A DNA stretch of 64,000 bases from Thinopyrum elongatum (taxonomy: Eukaryota; Streptophyta; Magnoliopsida; Poales; Poaceae): positions 353,630,526 through 353,694,525 of the forward strand of contig CM022299.1 in assembly GCA_011799875.1 (NCBI GenBank). Direction: 5' to 3'. Positions 31,981-43,026 of the stretch are shown here, piece by piece (positions within the stretch are counted from its first letter, which is position 1; each line of letters starts with the position of its first letter). The notes below the pieces were generated by a model. The model had not been told where the DNA came from. It ran no database searches and was given only the letters and a program-made list of their open reading frames with translations. Both the position numbers and the translations under genes were made by a program.

Positions 31981-32335
31981 ATGAGCGATGAGCTACTGGA
32001 GTTGCTATACTTCATTGCAAGTAGTCAAAAGGAAGACGCTGAAAAAATCGATCTCAATAAGGATGCTCTTCAAGCTAGCCGGATGAAGGAAGGAACCAGC
32101 GAGGCCGCTCCTATGAGTATTCGTCCTGTCGCCCTGTATTATGATTTCGATCTTTATGGGGGTTTTCTAGTCTATAGAGTCTGCATGTAGTAATGAAGCC
32201 AAGACCCCAGTTTGTTCGGGTATTGTGGACTTCAGATTTGGAGTACCACTTATCTGTCGAAATCTTTCATCATTTACTTAAAATAGTTGATTGATCATAC
32301 ATTGAGTACCATTTAACTGGAATTAACCGATGCAA
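31981..32335 (+). other. Possible 5' exon of the NAC-like gene
   Basis: The ATG at 31,981 starts a frame with ordinary protein composition (MSDELLELLYFIASSQKEDA) that stays open to 32,190. No convincing donor links it to the NAC exon, so it is listed as a possibility only. Confidence 0.3.
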
Positions 32336-33065
32336 GTCCAAGAAGGATTGGCCGGTGCTGCCGGCTGGCGTCAAGTTCGATCCCACAGATCAGGAGCTGA
32401 TCGAGCACCTTGAGGCCAAAGTGAGTGTTGACAGCGCGAGATCTCACCCTCTCATCGATTTGTTCATACCAACCATCAACAGCGAGCACGGCATATGCTA
32501 CACCCATCTTGAGAAACTTCCAGGTGAGACACCGATCTGCCGTCTACTTGCATAAACATATTCCTTTGTTTATAGCTCTATTTTTCTTTTTAGATGCAGA
32601 CCTAGTGAAGCAATTACAATTTGACAGTTAATAAAAAGTGAAACAAGTGACTGCAACATGCCAAAGATGTTATGAAAATGCCAACTACGTACCCTAAAAC
32701 CTGTATTCGCCAATACTGCAGGTATCACACTGAGTGGCCTAAGCAAGCATTTCTTCCAGTGCAACTCCTGGGCATTTAAAAGGGGCACGCGAACGCGTCG
32801 CAAGATACAGTTGGAGTGCAGCATGCACGCGATGTGGCACAAGACCGGCAATACCTTGCCGGTGATGGTCAACGGCCGGCAGACGGGCACCAAAAAGGTT
32901 CTGGTGCTGCACACCAACAAGAACTTCAACCAGCAGAGGACCAACTGGGTGATGCACCAGCACCACCTCAAGGACCTGGAGCAAGAGAAGGAGCGGGAGC
33001 TGGTCGTCTGCAAGATTTTCTACCAGACGAACACTAGGGCCAGGACTAAAAAGATTATAAGTTAG
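32336..33065 (+). CDS. Short NAC-domain protein gene (two exons, 5' end uncertain)
   Basis: The first recognised exon (about 32,336-32,523) encodes [20 protein letters not shown], which is NAC subdomain A, then [11 protein letters not shown] and [20 protein letters not shown] and ACTGCAG|GT borders define an intron at 32,524-32,721, and phases match. The second exon (32,722-33,065) has [38 protein letters not shown] and [11 protein letters not shown], the DNA-binding and dimer face of the NAC fold. It ends in TAG shortly after the domain. The sequence resembles the NAC8/NAC73-type subgroup, whose members usually have an extra N-terminal part and a long C-terminal activation region; both are missing here. 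No stop lies inside the two exons. It could be a truncated NAC that competes for dimers, or a gene fragment. Confidence 0.7.
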
Positions 33066-34464
33066 TTTGGTATTGGTACTTGTACTACCTGGTCATCTGC
33101 AAGTTGGTATTGTTGTTAAGGATCTTTCGGTATGAACTTGGCATTTGCTTCCAACCATCATGTTGGGTCGACGTCGATATAAAGCTGAATCATTTGTTTC
33201 GAAACAAATTATCAGGCACATGATTTTTATTTGATGGGTAGCATAAGCACCTGCCGTTCGAATTCCCAGTTCTCCAAATTTTTTACATCTTCAAAGTACA
33301 CACGGGATCCATCCAGTTTCACAGGCTGATAGTTGGATGCAACACGTTGGAACTGGGTTGTGGCATGCCAAGCCCAGCTGCAAATTGTTAAAAGAGAGGA
33401 GTGATGGATTTTGGCCTTCCAGAACAGTTAAGTGTCGTGACCTCGATCGTGAAGCGCCTCCCATGGACTAAAAAAAGGCCTAGTCGGTTATTATTAGTTG
33501 AAATATGTAAAATATTCCATAATAAAAAGAAATATGTAAAATGCAATGAATTTAGTCCGCTTTCACTGAAAACCATCCGATTTGCATGAAATTCGTCAGT
33601 GGAACCACAAGACGGTTGTCCATACAGAGCCTAACCGTACGGAACCAGCAGGTCCATGGCCATATGCAAGCAAGTGCATGCAATTATTATCACGATGGAA
33701 AAATAATGCTGACGTCTGAGACAGTGAAACCCATGAAGTTTTCAACATAGTCAATAAACGAGAGAATTCTGCAAATACAGACTGATAACTGGGATCCAGC
33801 AGGTATATTGTTTTTTCAGGTCGAGCAAGTTTCAACTGCACCGTAGACTGCCCAGGCTTGGTTTTGTTTTTAACAGGCCCAGCCCATGACGACAATGGGG
33901 CACAAAGATCCAGCAGGTATCAACTGGCCTCTGGCCCGCCAGCCTTAGTTATATTTTCTCTTAGAACATCCGCAGGCAGTTTTTGTACTGAAGAAAACAC
34001 ATAACCCAATTCTATTTTCCTCTTGAAACGCCATGTCCTACTTCCGTTTTCTAATCTCTACCTATAGTTTTACTAGTTCATATACATGTATTATTATATT
34101 AAAAATACATAAAGTTCCATTTTCATCTTTACATCCTTATTTTTTGTTGTTTTTTCCCCTCCCAGTGCTGATTTTTTTACCACTGGTTTTCCCTAAAACC
34201 AACTCAATTGTCCCATGTCTTATTAGCTTACAAAAATAAAACAATATTTTATTTGGCAAATCAATAAGTTCTTAAAAAATAAATGTTTATCATTTATGGA
34301 TTAAAATAGTTCGGACTCCACCGAAATATGCAAAATTAGGTTGAACTTTTTGACCGTGGTCCTGGGCAGAAAATGGGCTATAATAAATTCCTTAAGAATT
34401 AGCAAATGGGCTGCAAATTATTAAAAAAATAATAGCAAATGGGCTCTATGTTGTCTGCCACAGA
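33066..34464. other. Intergenic DNA, no gene seen
   Basis: The region turns AT-rich from about 33,950. Small frames exist on both strands without domains, codon character or splice context. Confidence 0.35.
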
Positions 34465-35900
34465 TTTGGAGGCTGACTTGTGGGCCTACTAAGTTCATGC
34501 GTACACAAGGTTTCTCAAAAAAAGAAACTTAGTCAACAATCAACTCTACCAGCGTCAGACCGTTAGATGTCAATCTAACGGCAATCGTGCTTCTTCAGTC
34601 TCTGATCTTCCTGCTCAAGCCGCCCAAACCAGCACTGGCGGAATCGCCTGCTCCCGCTTCCCATGGCCAACTGTGCTGTCGGGCAGGCCTCATGGTCCCA
34701 CCATACTCGCATCCCTGGCCAGGCTATCCCTCTACTCACCCACACCTCCTGTTATTCTCCGACGACGGCAGCCTCACACTGCAGCCGAACCAGTATACCC
34801 TCGTACCCACTCCGCATGGGAAAGAACTGCCAAGTCTTCGTCGGCTCCGGGTCGTTCCCTTACTCGGCCTCGCTGTCGTCCATCGCCTTGGTGCTCTCGG
34901 CACGGCGTGGTCAATGAACGACATCCGTCGAAAGAGGACTGTACATGGAGAGGCTGACAGCTGGGTCCACGGCCGCACGCAAGGAAGTGCCTCCTTTTTT
35001 TTGTGAGTAGGAAGTGCCTCCTTATTACGTGCAAAATAATGATTCCTCCTCCTGACTGCTGGGACCGACCGGAAGGGCCTCTGTATTTCACGAAAAAAAT
35101 ATTCCCCCCGCTGACAGCTCGGATCCACCAGCTATTACGCACACACAAAATGAATACCCCCGCTGCTAGGTGGGTCCCACCATATTTGGAGGCTGACCTG
35201 TGGGCCTAGTAAGTTGACGCGGATGTATGGCTTTGTCAACTTAGTCAATATAAACGATTCTAGCTGCGGTGACCATACAATGTCCATCCAACGGTCGTCG
35301 TGCTTCTTCAACCTCTGGTCTTCTTGCTCCAGCCGCCAAAACCAGCGCCGGCCGTGCCGCCTGCTCCTGCCTCCCGTGGGCGACTGTGCTGCCACGCAGG
35401 CCTCACCGCCCCACCCTACTCCCATCGCTGGCCTGGCCATCCCTGTACTCACCCAGACCTCCTGTTATTCTCCGGCGATGACAACCTCACACTGCAGCCG
35501 AACCAGTAAACCCTCGTACTCCCCTCCGCGTGGGAAACAACTATCGAGTCTTCCCTGGCTCCGGGTCATTCCCTTCCTAGGCCTCGCCGTCGTCCACCGC
35601 CTTGGTGCTCTCGACGCGGCGTGGTCAACATGGTCAAGGAACGACTTCCATCGGAAGAGGACTGTACGTGGAGAGGCTGACAGCTGGGTCCACGGCCGCA
35701 GCAAGGAAGTGCCTCCTTATTACGCGCAAAATAATGATTCATCCACCTGACAGCGGGGACCCACCGGAAGGGCCTCTGTATTTTGCGAAAAAAATGTTTG
35801 CCCCCTGACAGCTGGGACCCACCAGCTACAACTTCACACGCAAGGAAGTTCCTCCTTATTACGCGCAAAAAAATGATTCCTCCCCCTGACAGCTGGGACC
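34465..35900 (+). repeat. 720-bp tandem duplication
   Basis: Two units start with TTTGGAGGCTGAC at 34,465 and 35,185. Shared landmarks in order are CGTGCTTCTTCA, CAGCCGCC, ACCTCCTGTTATTCTCCG, CACTGCAGCCGAACCAGTA, CTCCGGGTC, GGAGAGGCTGACAGCTGGGT and GCCTCCTTATTACG. In unit 2 the TGACAGCTGGGACCCACC part is further repeated. The GC-rich units hold frames on both strands with no recognised domain. They belong to the CACTA-like element that ends at 37,491 or lie just beside it. Confidence 0.8.
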
Positions 35901-36279
35901 CACCACATATATCTTTGCACGCAAGGGAGTGCCTCCTTATCCTCCCTGACGGCTGGGACCTATCCGGTCGAAGCGTACGTAGCGTTGTCTGTCTGGTCGT
36001 GAACGTGTACATACATACTAGTCGATCGGTCTCTCTGCAACGATGAACCATGGCCGAGCAAGCAGCGGCACGTGTAGTAGTAGAGCCCCCAATGTAGCAG
36101 TTCAGGCAGTCCCTTCTAAACCGTGTACACGTACGTACATCGTACATACTACGGGCGGGTCTCGAACGCCTACTCGTGCATATGTACGGCCAGGGCCCAT
36201 GTACATGGAGAGGCAACGGACAGTAGCAACGGCTTCCTATTCATCGGTAGCCAACCGGCTGGGTCGGAACGGAGAAACT

Positions 36280-37135
36280 GCGCCATGTTCATCGGGAGGC
36301 AACAGAATGCGTCGTGTTCATCGGGAGCCTACCGGCTTGGACGGAACAGCCGAAATGAGGTCTGGCGTACCGCAGAATGGAGGAAATGGCCTTCTATTCG
36401 ACCGCGTACAGTCGAAATGGGGTCCTGTTCATCGGGAAGGGTCCGGCGTACCGCAAAATGGAGGAAACGGACTTGTGTTCGAGCTCCTACGGTCGAAACA
36501 GGGTGCTGTTGATCGGGAGGGGTGTGGCGTACTGCAAAACGGAGGAAATGGACTTGTGTTGGAGCACCTATGGTCGAAACAGGGTCCTGTTCATCGGGAG
36601 GGTGTGGCGTACCGCAAAACAGGACTCCACGAGCTACTGTTCATCCACCGTCTACTGCCTCGCTCCAGCCTCCACGGGCTACTGTTCATCCACTGTCGAC
36701 TTCCTCCAGCCTCCACCTGCTATTGTTCATCCACCGTCGACTTCCTCTAGCCTCCACCAGCCACTGTTCATCCATGGGGTCCCCTTCATCCACCCTCCAT
36801 CGGCTACTGTTCAACCAGCCCTCCATGGGGTCCTGTTCATCCACCCCCAACCGGCTCGATCGGGGTCCTGTTCATCCAGCTGCAACGGCCTCTACTACCA
36901 CGGGGGCCTGTTCATCCAACCCCCATCGGGAACTGTTCATCCAACCCCCAACAACGGTCACTGTTCATCAAGAGGCAACAGCAGCTGGTTCGATCGGCTT
37001 CAGTTAGCAGCAGTAGCGAAGGAATCGCTCGGGTTCAGTTAACAGCCAGGGATCGATCGCTCGGGTTCAGTAACGTAGCTAGTGCAATCGCTCGGGTTCA
37101 GTAAGCGAACGCCTCGCTCGGGTTCAGTTAGAGCC
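36280..37135 (+). repeat. Subterminal repeat clusters of the CACTA-like element
   Basis: Three clusters of short direct repeats occur: about five GTTCATCGGGAG(G) words, about twelve (C)TGTTCATCCA words and four to five CGCTCGGGTTCAGT words. Subterminal repeats of this type bind the TnpA-like protein in characterised CACTA elements. Long open frames across the region are a product of the repeats. Confidence 0.65.
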
Positions 37136-37496
37136 CAACGCCTCGCACACACGCGCGTACGTGTACGAGAGAAACGCGCAATCCCTCCGTGCATCGCTCG
37201 GCCCCGACCACCCACCGTAACCGGGAACTCCCCGAAATTTTCCCCGCCATTGCTTCTAGCATGATTTTTTTCGTCATGGACGGCCCAAAGAATGTCATGC
37301 AGGTGCGTCCCCGGCCCGCCCAGGACGAAAAGCCCATTTTCTGTCATGATTTTTTGTCATAGAAGTAGGAGCCCACCACATCTATGATGATACGTGATTT
37401 TGTCACAATTATCGTCATAGAAGTGTCATAAGCATGATAGCAAAAAATTCGTTCGGCCCAAAATGTCACGGATGTGTCTTTTTTTGTAGTGAGACA

Positions 37497-38116
37497 CGCT
37501 TTTGTAGCGCCTCCACCTCGGAAGTAGACCCCCAGTCAAGGCCTTTCTTGGTCCACGAGGTTAACCTCGCAGGGGGTCCGGATCTAAATTTCGGAACAGC
37601 TGCCCAGGCTGCGTCACGAGGCTCTGTGATGTAAAACCATTCTTTTTGCTAGATCTTGACTATGTCTATGAACACGCCCTCCGGCCAGCCGAGTCGGGTG
37701 AGCCGGCTCACCATAGCTCCCCCACAATCCGCATGCTGGCCGTCGATGATCTTCGGCTTGACGTTGAATACCTTCAGCCATAGGCCAAAGTGCGGCCGGA
37801 CCCGAAGAAAGGCCTCGCATATGGTGATGAAGGCCGAGATGTGGAGAAAAGAATTCGGAGCCAGGTCGTGGAAGTTGAGCCCGTAGTAGAACATCAACTC
37901 TCGAACGAACGGGTGGAGTGGGAAACCCAGTCCCCGGATAAAGTGGGGAATGAACACCACCCACTCACCGGCGCGGGGCATCGGCACAACCTGGCCCTCC
38001 TCGGGGGCCTGATGAACGATGTTGCGGGAGAGGTAGCCCGCTCACTTCAGGTTCTCGATGTCGTTGTTGGAGACGCTTGAGGCCTCCCACTTGCCCTTTG
38101 CTCCGGATCCGGCCAT
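37497..38116 (-). pseudogene. Antisense ORF of Tat-type element 3 (5' part, PF04195-like)
   Basis: From the ATG at 38,116 the reverse strand encodes a start like that of element 2's antisense protein, then the PF04195-like domain (FIRGLGFPLHPFVRELMFYY; LHISAFITICEAFLRVRPHF). In-frame stops interrupt it: one after about 24 codons (TGA) and one near 37,650 (TAG). Protein continues beyond (EWFYITEPRDAAW) until the CACTA terminus cuts it at about 37,492. The homologous segment in element 2 has the same order of motifs. The rest of the gene is lost. Confidence 0.7.
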
Positions 38117-38233
38117 GGCCGAGCACGGGGAAGGGGGATATTTTGAGGGGAGTTGAGTTGGGATGCTGGAGCTTCGCGGAAGGCTGTGGCAAAAGGAAGA
38201 AGAAGGCGTGAGGGTATGACTGCGGCTGGTCTC

Positions 38234-38241
38234 TTTTTATA
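38234..38241 (-). promoter_or_regulatory. TATA box of antisense ORF, element 3
   Basis: On the reverse strand TATAAAAA lies about 118 bp upstream of the antisense ATG at 38,116. This is a plausible Pol II core promoter for the antisense transcript. Confidence 0.5.
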
Positions 38242-38477
38242 AGCAGTTGTGATACCAAGAGTCCTTTAAACATGCCGCTGGGCTCGCCACTTCCCAATAT
38301 ACTCATGACGTTATGCGCGAGTGGGATACTGGGAATCATTGATCAAATCCCTTGAAAAGTGGGATACAATCTCCACCTTGATGGGACATGCCATTGGAGG
38401 GGCTGCCTCGAGCCGCGCATCGAGTTCTCATGTTTATGATCGGCCGCGACCATTCGCCGAAAGCTGTCAGTTGAAGG

Positions 38478-40194
38478 TGTTGGGAAATGTTGCATGGAAA
38501 ACAAAAAAAATTCTACGCACACGCAAGATCTATCAAGGCGATGCATAGCAACGAGAGGGGAGAGTTTGTCTATGTACCGTCGTAGACCGTAAGCGGAAGC
38601 ATTTGTTAACGCGGTTGATGTAGTCGAACTTCTTCGCGCTCCAACCAATCGAGTATCGAACGTACGGCACCTCCGCGTTCAGCACACGTTCAGCTCGCTG
38701 ACATCCTCGCCTTCTTGATCCAGCAAGATGGCAAAGTAGTGGATGAGTTCCGGCAGCACGACGTCGTGGTGACGGTGATGGTGAAGTTATCTCCGCAGGG
38801 CTTCGCCTAAGCACTACGAAAATATGACCGAGGGTGTAAACGGTGGAGGGGGCGCCGCACACGGCTAAGCAATTGTCGTGGTTATGTGTGGCGCCCCCCT
38901 CCCACATATATATAGGTGGGGGGGAGAGGGGAGAGGCCAAGGGGCGCCCCAAGTAGGGCCGAATCCTACTTGGGCTCCTTCCCTTGGCCGCACCCCCTTC
39001 CATATTTGTCGGAGGGGAAAAGGGAAAGGGAGGAGAGGGAAGGAAGGGGAAGGCCGAATCCCCCCTTTCCTTTCTCCCACTTGGCCGGCTGCCATAGGGG
39101 GTGCACCAGTCCCTTGTGGGCTGGTGTGCTCCCCTCTAATGGCCCAATAGGCCCATTACCCTCCCGGGATGTCCGGTACCCCCTCCGGTATTCCGATGAC
39201 TACCCGGTACACTCCGAAACACTTCCGGTGTCCGAATACCATCGTCCTATATATCAATCTTTACCTCCAGACCATTCCAGAGCTCCTCGTCATGTTCATG
39301 ATCTCATCCGGGACTCCTAACAACATTCTATCACCAAATCATATAACTCATATAACACTATATCGTCAATGAACGTTAAGCGTGCGGACCCTATGGGTTC
39401 GAGAACTATGTAGACATGACCGAGACACCTCTCCGGTCAATAACCAATAGTGGAACCTGGATGCCCATATTGAATCCTACATATTCTATGAAGATCTTTA
39501 TCGGTCGAACCGTTATGACAACATACGTAATTGCCTATGTCCATCGGTATGTTACTTGCCCGAGATTCGATCGTCGGTATCTTCATACCTAGTTCAATCT
39601 CCCATAATACATCATCTTGCAACTAACTCCTTAGTCACTTTGCTTGCAAGGCTTCTTATGATGTGTATTACCGAGAGGGCCCAGAGATACCTCTCCGATA
39701 CTCGGAGTGACAAATCCTAATCTCGATCTATGCCAACTCAACAAACACCTTCGGAGATACCTCTAGAGCATCTTTATGATCACCCAGTTATGTTGTGACG
39801 TTTGATAGCACACAAGGTATTCCTCCGGTATCTGGGAGTTGCATAATCTCATAGTCGAAGGAATATGTATTTGTCATCAAGAAAGCAATAGCAAAAAACT
39901 TAACGATCAATATGCTAAGCTAACGGATGGGTCTTGTCCATCACATCATTCTCCTAATGATGTGATCCCATTATCAAATGACAACACATGTCTATGGTTA
40001 GGAAACCTTAACCATATTTGATCAACGAGCTAGTCTAGTAGAGGCTTACTAGGGACTCGGTATTTGTTTATGTATTCACACATGTATTTAAGTTTCCAAT
40101 CAATACAATTCTAGCATGAATAATAAACCTTTATCATGAATAAGGAAATATAAAATAACAACTTTATTATTGCCTCTAGGGCATATTTCGTTTA
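38478..40194 (-). mobile_element. Solo LTR, Angela/WIS/BARE-like Copia
   Basis: Read in reverse it starts at 40,194, passes GAAATATGCCCTAGAGGCAATAATAAA, GGATCACATCATTAGGAG and GGTATCTCTGGGCCC, and ends with a GTTTTCCATGCAACATTTCCC-like end at 38,478, all features of the 1.7-kb LTR of the Angela/BARE group. GAAGG flanks both sides (38,473-38,477 and 40,195-40,199), so it is a complete solo LTR left by recombination between two LTRs. The right edge has lost the usual TGTTGG terminus (TTCGTTTA in place of TTCCAACA). A TATATATA run near 38,906 lies on the former U3/R side. Confidence 0.85.
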
Positions 40195-40199
40195 GAAGG

Positions 40200-40405
40200 T
40201 ACTGGATATATTTGAGTGGTTGGCCTTCAAGGTTAAGTAAAATTGATAGTTCGAACGCTGGATACGGCGTGACTCTACGTGTGGGCCGGATACCCTCTAA
40301 AGGCTCGGCTGGAAAAGAATACATAGGAGGAACTCGCCTACAAGCTGGAGACTACAGATGTGGAAGTTACAAGAAGCCTGCGTTGGAGGCTAGTTCGGGG
40401 GCTAC
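40200..40405 (+). other. Element 3 spacer and polypurine tract
   Basis: Non-coding region between the antisense gene's promoter side and the 3' LTR, ending in the G-rich tract GTTCGGGGGCTAC. Confidence 0.5.
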
Positions 40406-40897
40406 TGAGGGAGTCCTAGACTATGGGGTCCTCGGGATGCCGGCCTATCTCACATGGGCCGGACAGCTGGGCCGCACTATGACTGCTGGTGGATCAAACT
40501 ACGGAGCGGCATTGTATCCGAGCGGGAGACGTTTTGTTCCTTGGTGTGTCCTCCAAGTCAAGATAGAAGATTCTGCATGCTAGTTCCCCTGTTGTAACCG
40601 ACTTTGTGTAACCCTAATACCCCTGGTGTCTATATAAACCAGGGGATTTAGTCCATAGAGGGCGGAGAACAATCACCATCCTACTAGCTTAGGGTTTAGT
40701 TCATCTGATCTCATGGTAGATCAACTCTGTAATCCACATATACACAAGCAATATAATCAAGCAGGACATAGGGTATTACCTCTTAGAGAGGGCCCGAACC
40801 TGGGTAAATATTGTGTCACACGTCCCTTGTTCCCCATCGATCCAAGATCCACAGTTCGGGACCCCCTACCCGAGATCTGCCGGTTTTGACACCGACA
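40406..40897 (+). repeat. 3' LTR of Tat-type element 3
   Basis: TG...CA ends, about 492 bp, with a TATATAAA box at 40,631-40,638 and the shared Gypsy tail GGTTTTGACACCGACA. It resembles the LTRs at 45,535 and 56,167 in its ends and many internal words. Confidence 0.85.
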
Positions 40898-40901
40898 GTG
40901 G

Positions 40902-42935
40902 GCATGGAGGATGCTGCTTATTGCGTGACAACACCACACAAGAGTACATGTGCATCAGCTAACCCCAGCGACACTGAGAGTGCAGTTGCGCATGATGATG
41001 CCATATCTGATCTATCTAGAATGACACACAGACTGAGGGGCGTGCTTACACATTATGAAGGTACATTAAAATGTGCAATAGCCTGGGTTTGCCCCCTGCT
41101 TGGAAGGGGGCCTCTTGTTGGACAATGTGCAATTGAAGTCGGGCCATGTAAAGTGCTACGTGATTGAAGTAAAGCCTGTATTCAATGAATTTGCCCTAAA
41201 GAATGTCCTAGGGGACTATGATGAGCAGAGGACCTTGGGAGAAACACTGTTACATCATATCTAGTGGCCACGAAAGGAAATAGACTTCATGGATGAGATC
41301 CCTCAAGCCCCCGCCAAGAGCAACCAATGTCACCCTTCAACCGTTGACTCTCTCGTTGCCACAATAGCTCTCGCGTGCTTCCCCCGAGGAACCTAATACT
41401 CGTAATCCGACGGCTGATGCACCAACCTGTGATCAGCCCGCCCGACTTTGTGCCGTACAGGCGATGTCATTATCCGCCCCTGAGCAGCCAGTGGCAAGGC
41501 CTACAACTGCTAAACTCCCACCACCGGTTCAGATGCCGGCCACTGAAGCAGCAGGGGGAGACTCACCGGCACCGCATGCTCAGTAGACCAACCTGGTGGA
41601 ATGGACTGCTAAGCAGTCCGATGCTTCGGAACCTCCTGCTAAGCAATCCGAAGGTCCATAACCGGCTGCTCATCAGTCTGTCGGTTCACAGCCATGTGAT
41701 CAGCATACCAATGCGTCAGCACTGCGTGCTCAGCAAACCAACACGTTGGCACAGCCTTCTCAGCACATTGACAAGTTGGCACCACCTACGCAGAAACCTG
41801 ACATAGCTTCAACGCCTGGTCAGCAGTCTGTTGTCTCTGCTCCTACAGTCCAGCAGTCCGTCACAGCAGGACCACCAGTTCAGCAGTCCAGTGTAGGTAA
41901 ACCGTCTACTCAGTAGTCCATCATAGCTTCACCCTTTGCTCAGCAATCCGCATTCCAACCATCCAGACCTTGCACCAGAAGTGCTTCAAGTACCATGAAG
42001 GAAGTGGGCAAAAAAGTTGCACCCCCGAGGAAGCGGGCCCCAAGACCAAGGAGGAATGAGAAAAATAGCCTCTTACTTAAGGCACTCATCGCCCAAAACC
42101 AAATTACCAACAAGTTGTTTGAACCATAGAGTAAAATTGTTTCTAACAACATGAAGGATGAAGAATTAGATATGATGCTTGCTAAAAATAAAGCAGATGT
42201 GCTTCAAGTACGCAATTACATCCATGGCCAGCCATTTCTTGTTGGCGAATACTTTGAGGAGTGCAGTTCCAGTTGCCGCACGTTAAATAAATATTGCATG
42301 GATCAAATGTCAAAAGGTCATGAGGTTCTACTAGTCCACTATGACAGAGATCATTTTCGTCACGATCTGGGTTCCATCAGTGTGGGTTTCGAGGACTTAC
42401 ATCTCTTCTTCATCTTCAATGTGCTCAATGGCACTCTTGTTAAATGCTTGATTTTGTAAGTACTTCACAAACTCTGATCAACTTCTCCATACAAGGCTGT
42501 AAATGGTAAAAAGCTAACTGTATTGTATTCCTCTCAAGGGATTGATCGCATAGACAAGAAAAAGGCAGAGTGTGTATTTCATAGATCATGCAGTAGCAAA
42601 TGGCACATTATTACGTGATAAGGATGAAAGGGAGTGGGCCATTAACATGGTAACCGGTATCTTCGAAAACACGTCCCATACATAATTATTTCTCTGGCCA
42701 TATCATGAAGGGTAAGTCAAATAAACAACCATGCATACATTGATTATCTTTCAGATTTTGACATAGTTCATAAGTTCATGGTTTTCTTAATCCGTAGCAT
42801 TCACTAGATCTTGGTAGTCATTGTTTCAAACAAGAACATAGTTTACTACCTAGATTCTCTCAGAGAGTCAATAAAGACTCATGATCTGATGCATCTTCAG
42901 CAATTCATGGATAGCTATTGCATTCTATGATGTTG
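40902..42935 (+). pseudogene. CACTA transposon ORF2 / Ulp1-like protease fragment
   Basis: In shifting + frames, 41,120-41,280 reads CYVIEVKPVFNEFALKNV then TLGE...WPRKEID, a segment typical of CACTA ORF2 proteins upstream of the Ulp1 domain. From about 41,560 to 41,960 comes a Gln/Pro/Ser-rich part built from diverged QQS/T units of about 14-18 residues. 42,150-42,460 encodes a Lys-rich and Ulp1-leading region (VRNYIHGQPFLVG; FEDLHLFFIFNVLNGTLVKC). 42,840-42,930 has VYYLDSLRESIKTHDLM, resembling the part of Ulp1-like cysteine proteases near the catalytic Asp. Several stops (e.g. TAG near 41,913 and 42,128) and shifts make it non-functional. Confidence 0.6.
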
Positions 42936-43026
42936 AAATTTGCATTATCTGGTTCAAGAATTGAGTATGTGAAAATTCATCTTCATTTGCAGTGTGTTGG
43001 CATTGTGCAAAACTAAACTAGTGAAT

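Larger units (their letters stand above)
34465..37491 (+). mobile_element. CACTA-like (En/Spm) transposon, right-hand portion
   Basis: The right terminus reads TTTTTTTGTAGTG at 37,479-37,491, the inverse of the CACTACAAAAAAA end of CACTA elements. Just inside are repeated subterminal motifs: GTTCATCGGGAGG words (36,280-36,600), TGTTCATCCA words (36,640-36,970) and four ATCGCTCGGGTTCAGT words (37,020-37,130). No left CACTA end was found, so the start given is only where the repeated region begins. No transposase frame is present. The terminus cuts the antisense ORF of the third Tat-type element. Confidence 0.6.
37492..40897 (+). mobile_element. Tat-type Gypsy element 3, 3' portion (truncated, with nested LTR)
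   Basis: It contains the antisense ORF start (reverse strand, 38,116 downward), its promoter, a spacer interrupted by a solo LTR (38,478-40,194), a polypurine tract (GTTCGGGGGCTAC, about 40,393-40,405) and the 3' LTR (40,406-40,897). The 5' LTR, gag and pol are absent; the left edge coincides with the CACTA terminus. Its LTR resembles that of element 2 (TGAGGGAGTC...GTTTTGACACCGACA), so the two are relatives. Confidence 0.75.

Noticed and set aside
34663..36216. Frames within the 720-bp duplicated units
   Set aside because: Several frames open in both orientations, none continuous across both units, no recognised domain.
36043..37042. Long overlapping frames on + in the GTTCATC repeat region
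   Set aside because: Open because of short subterminal repeats of the CACTA-like element; no domain and no single preferred frame.
38533..39320. Frames of 90-156 codons on both strands near 39 kb
   Set aside because: They lie wholly inside the solo Angela-like LTR, which is non-coding.
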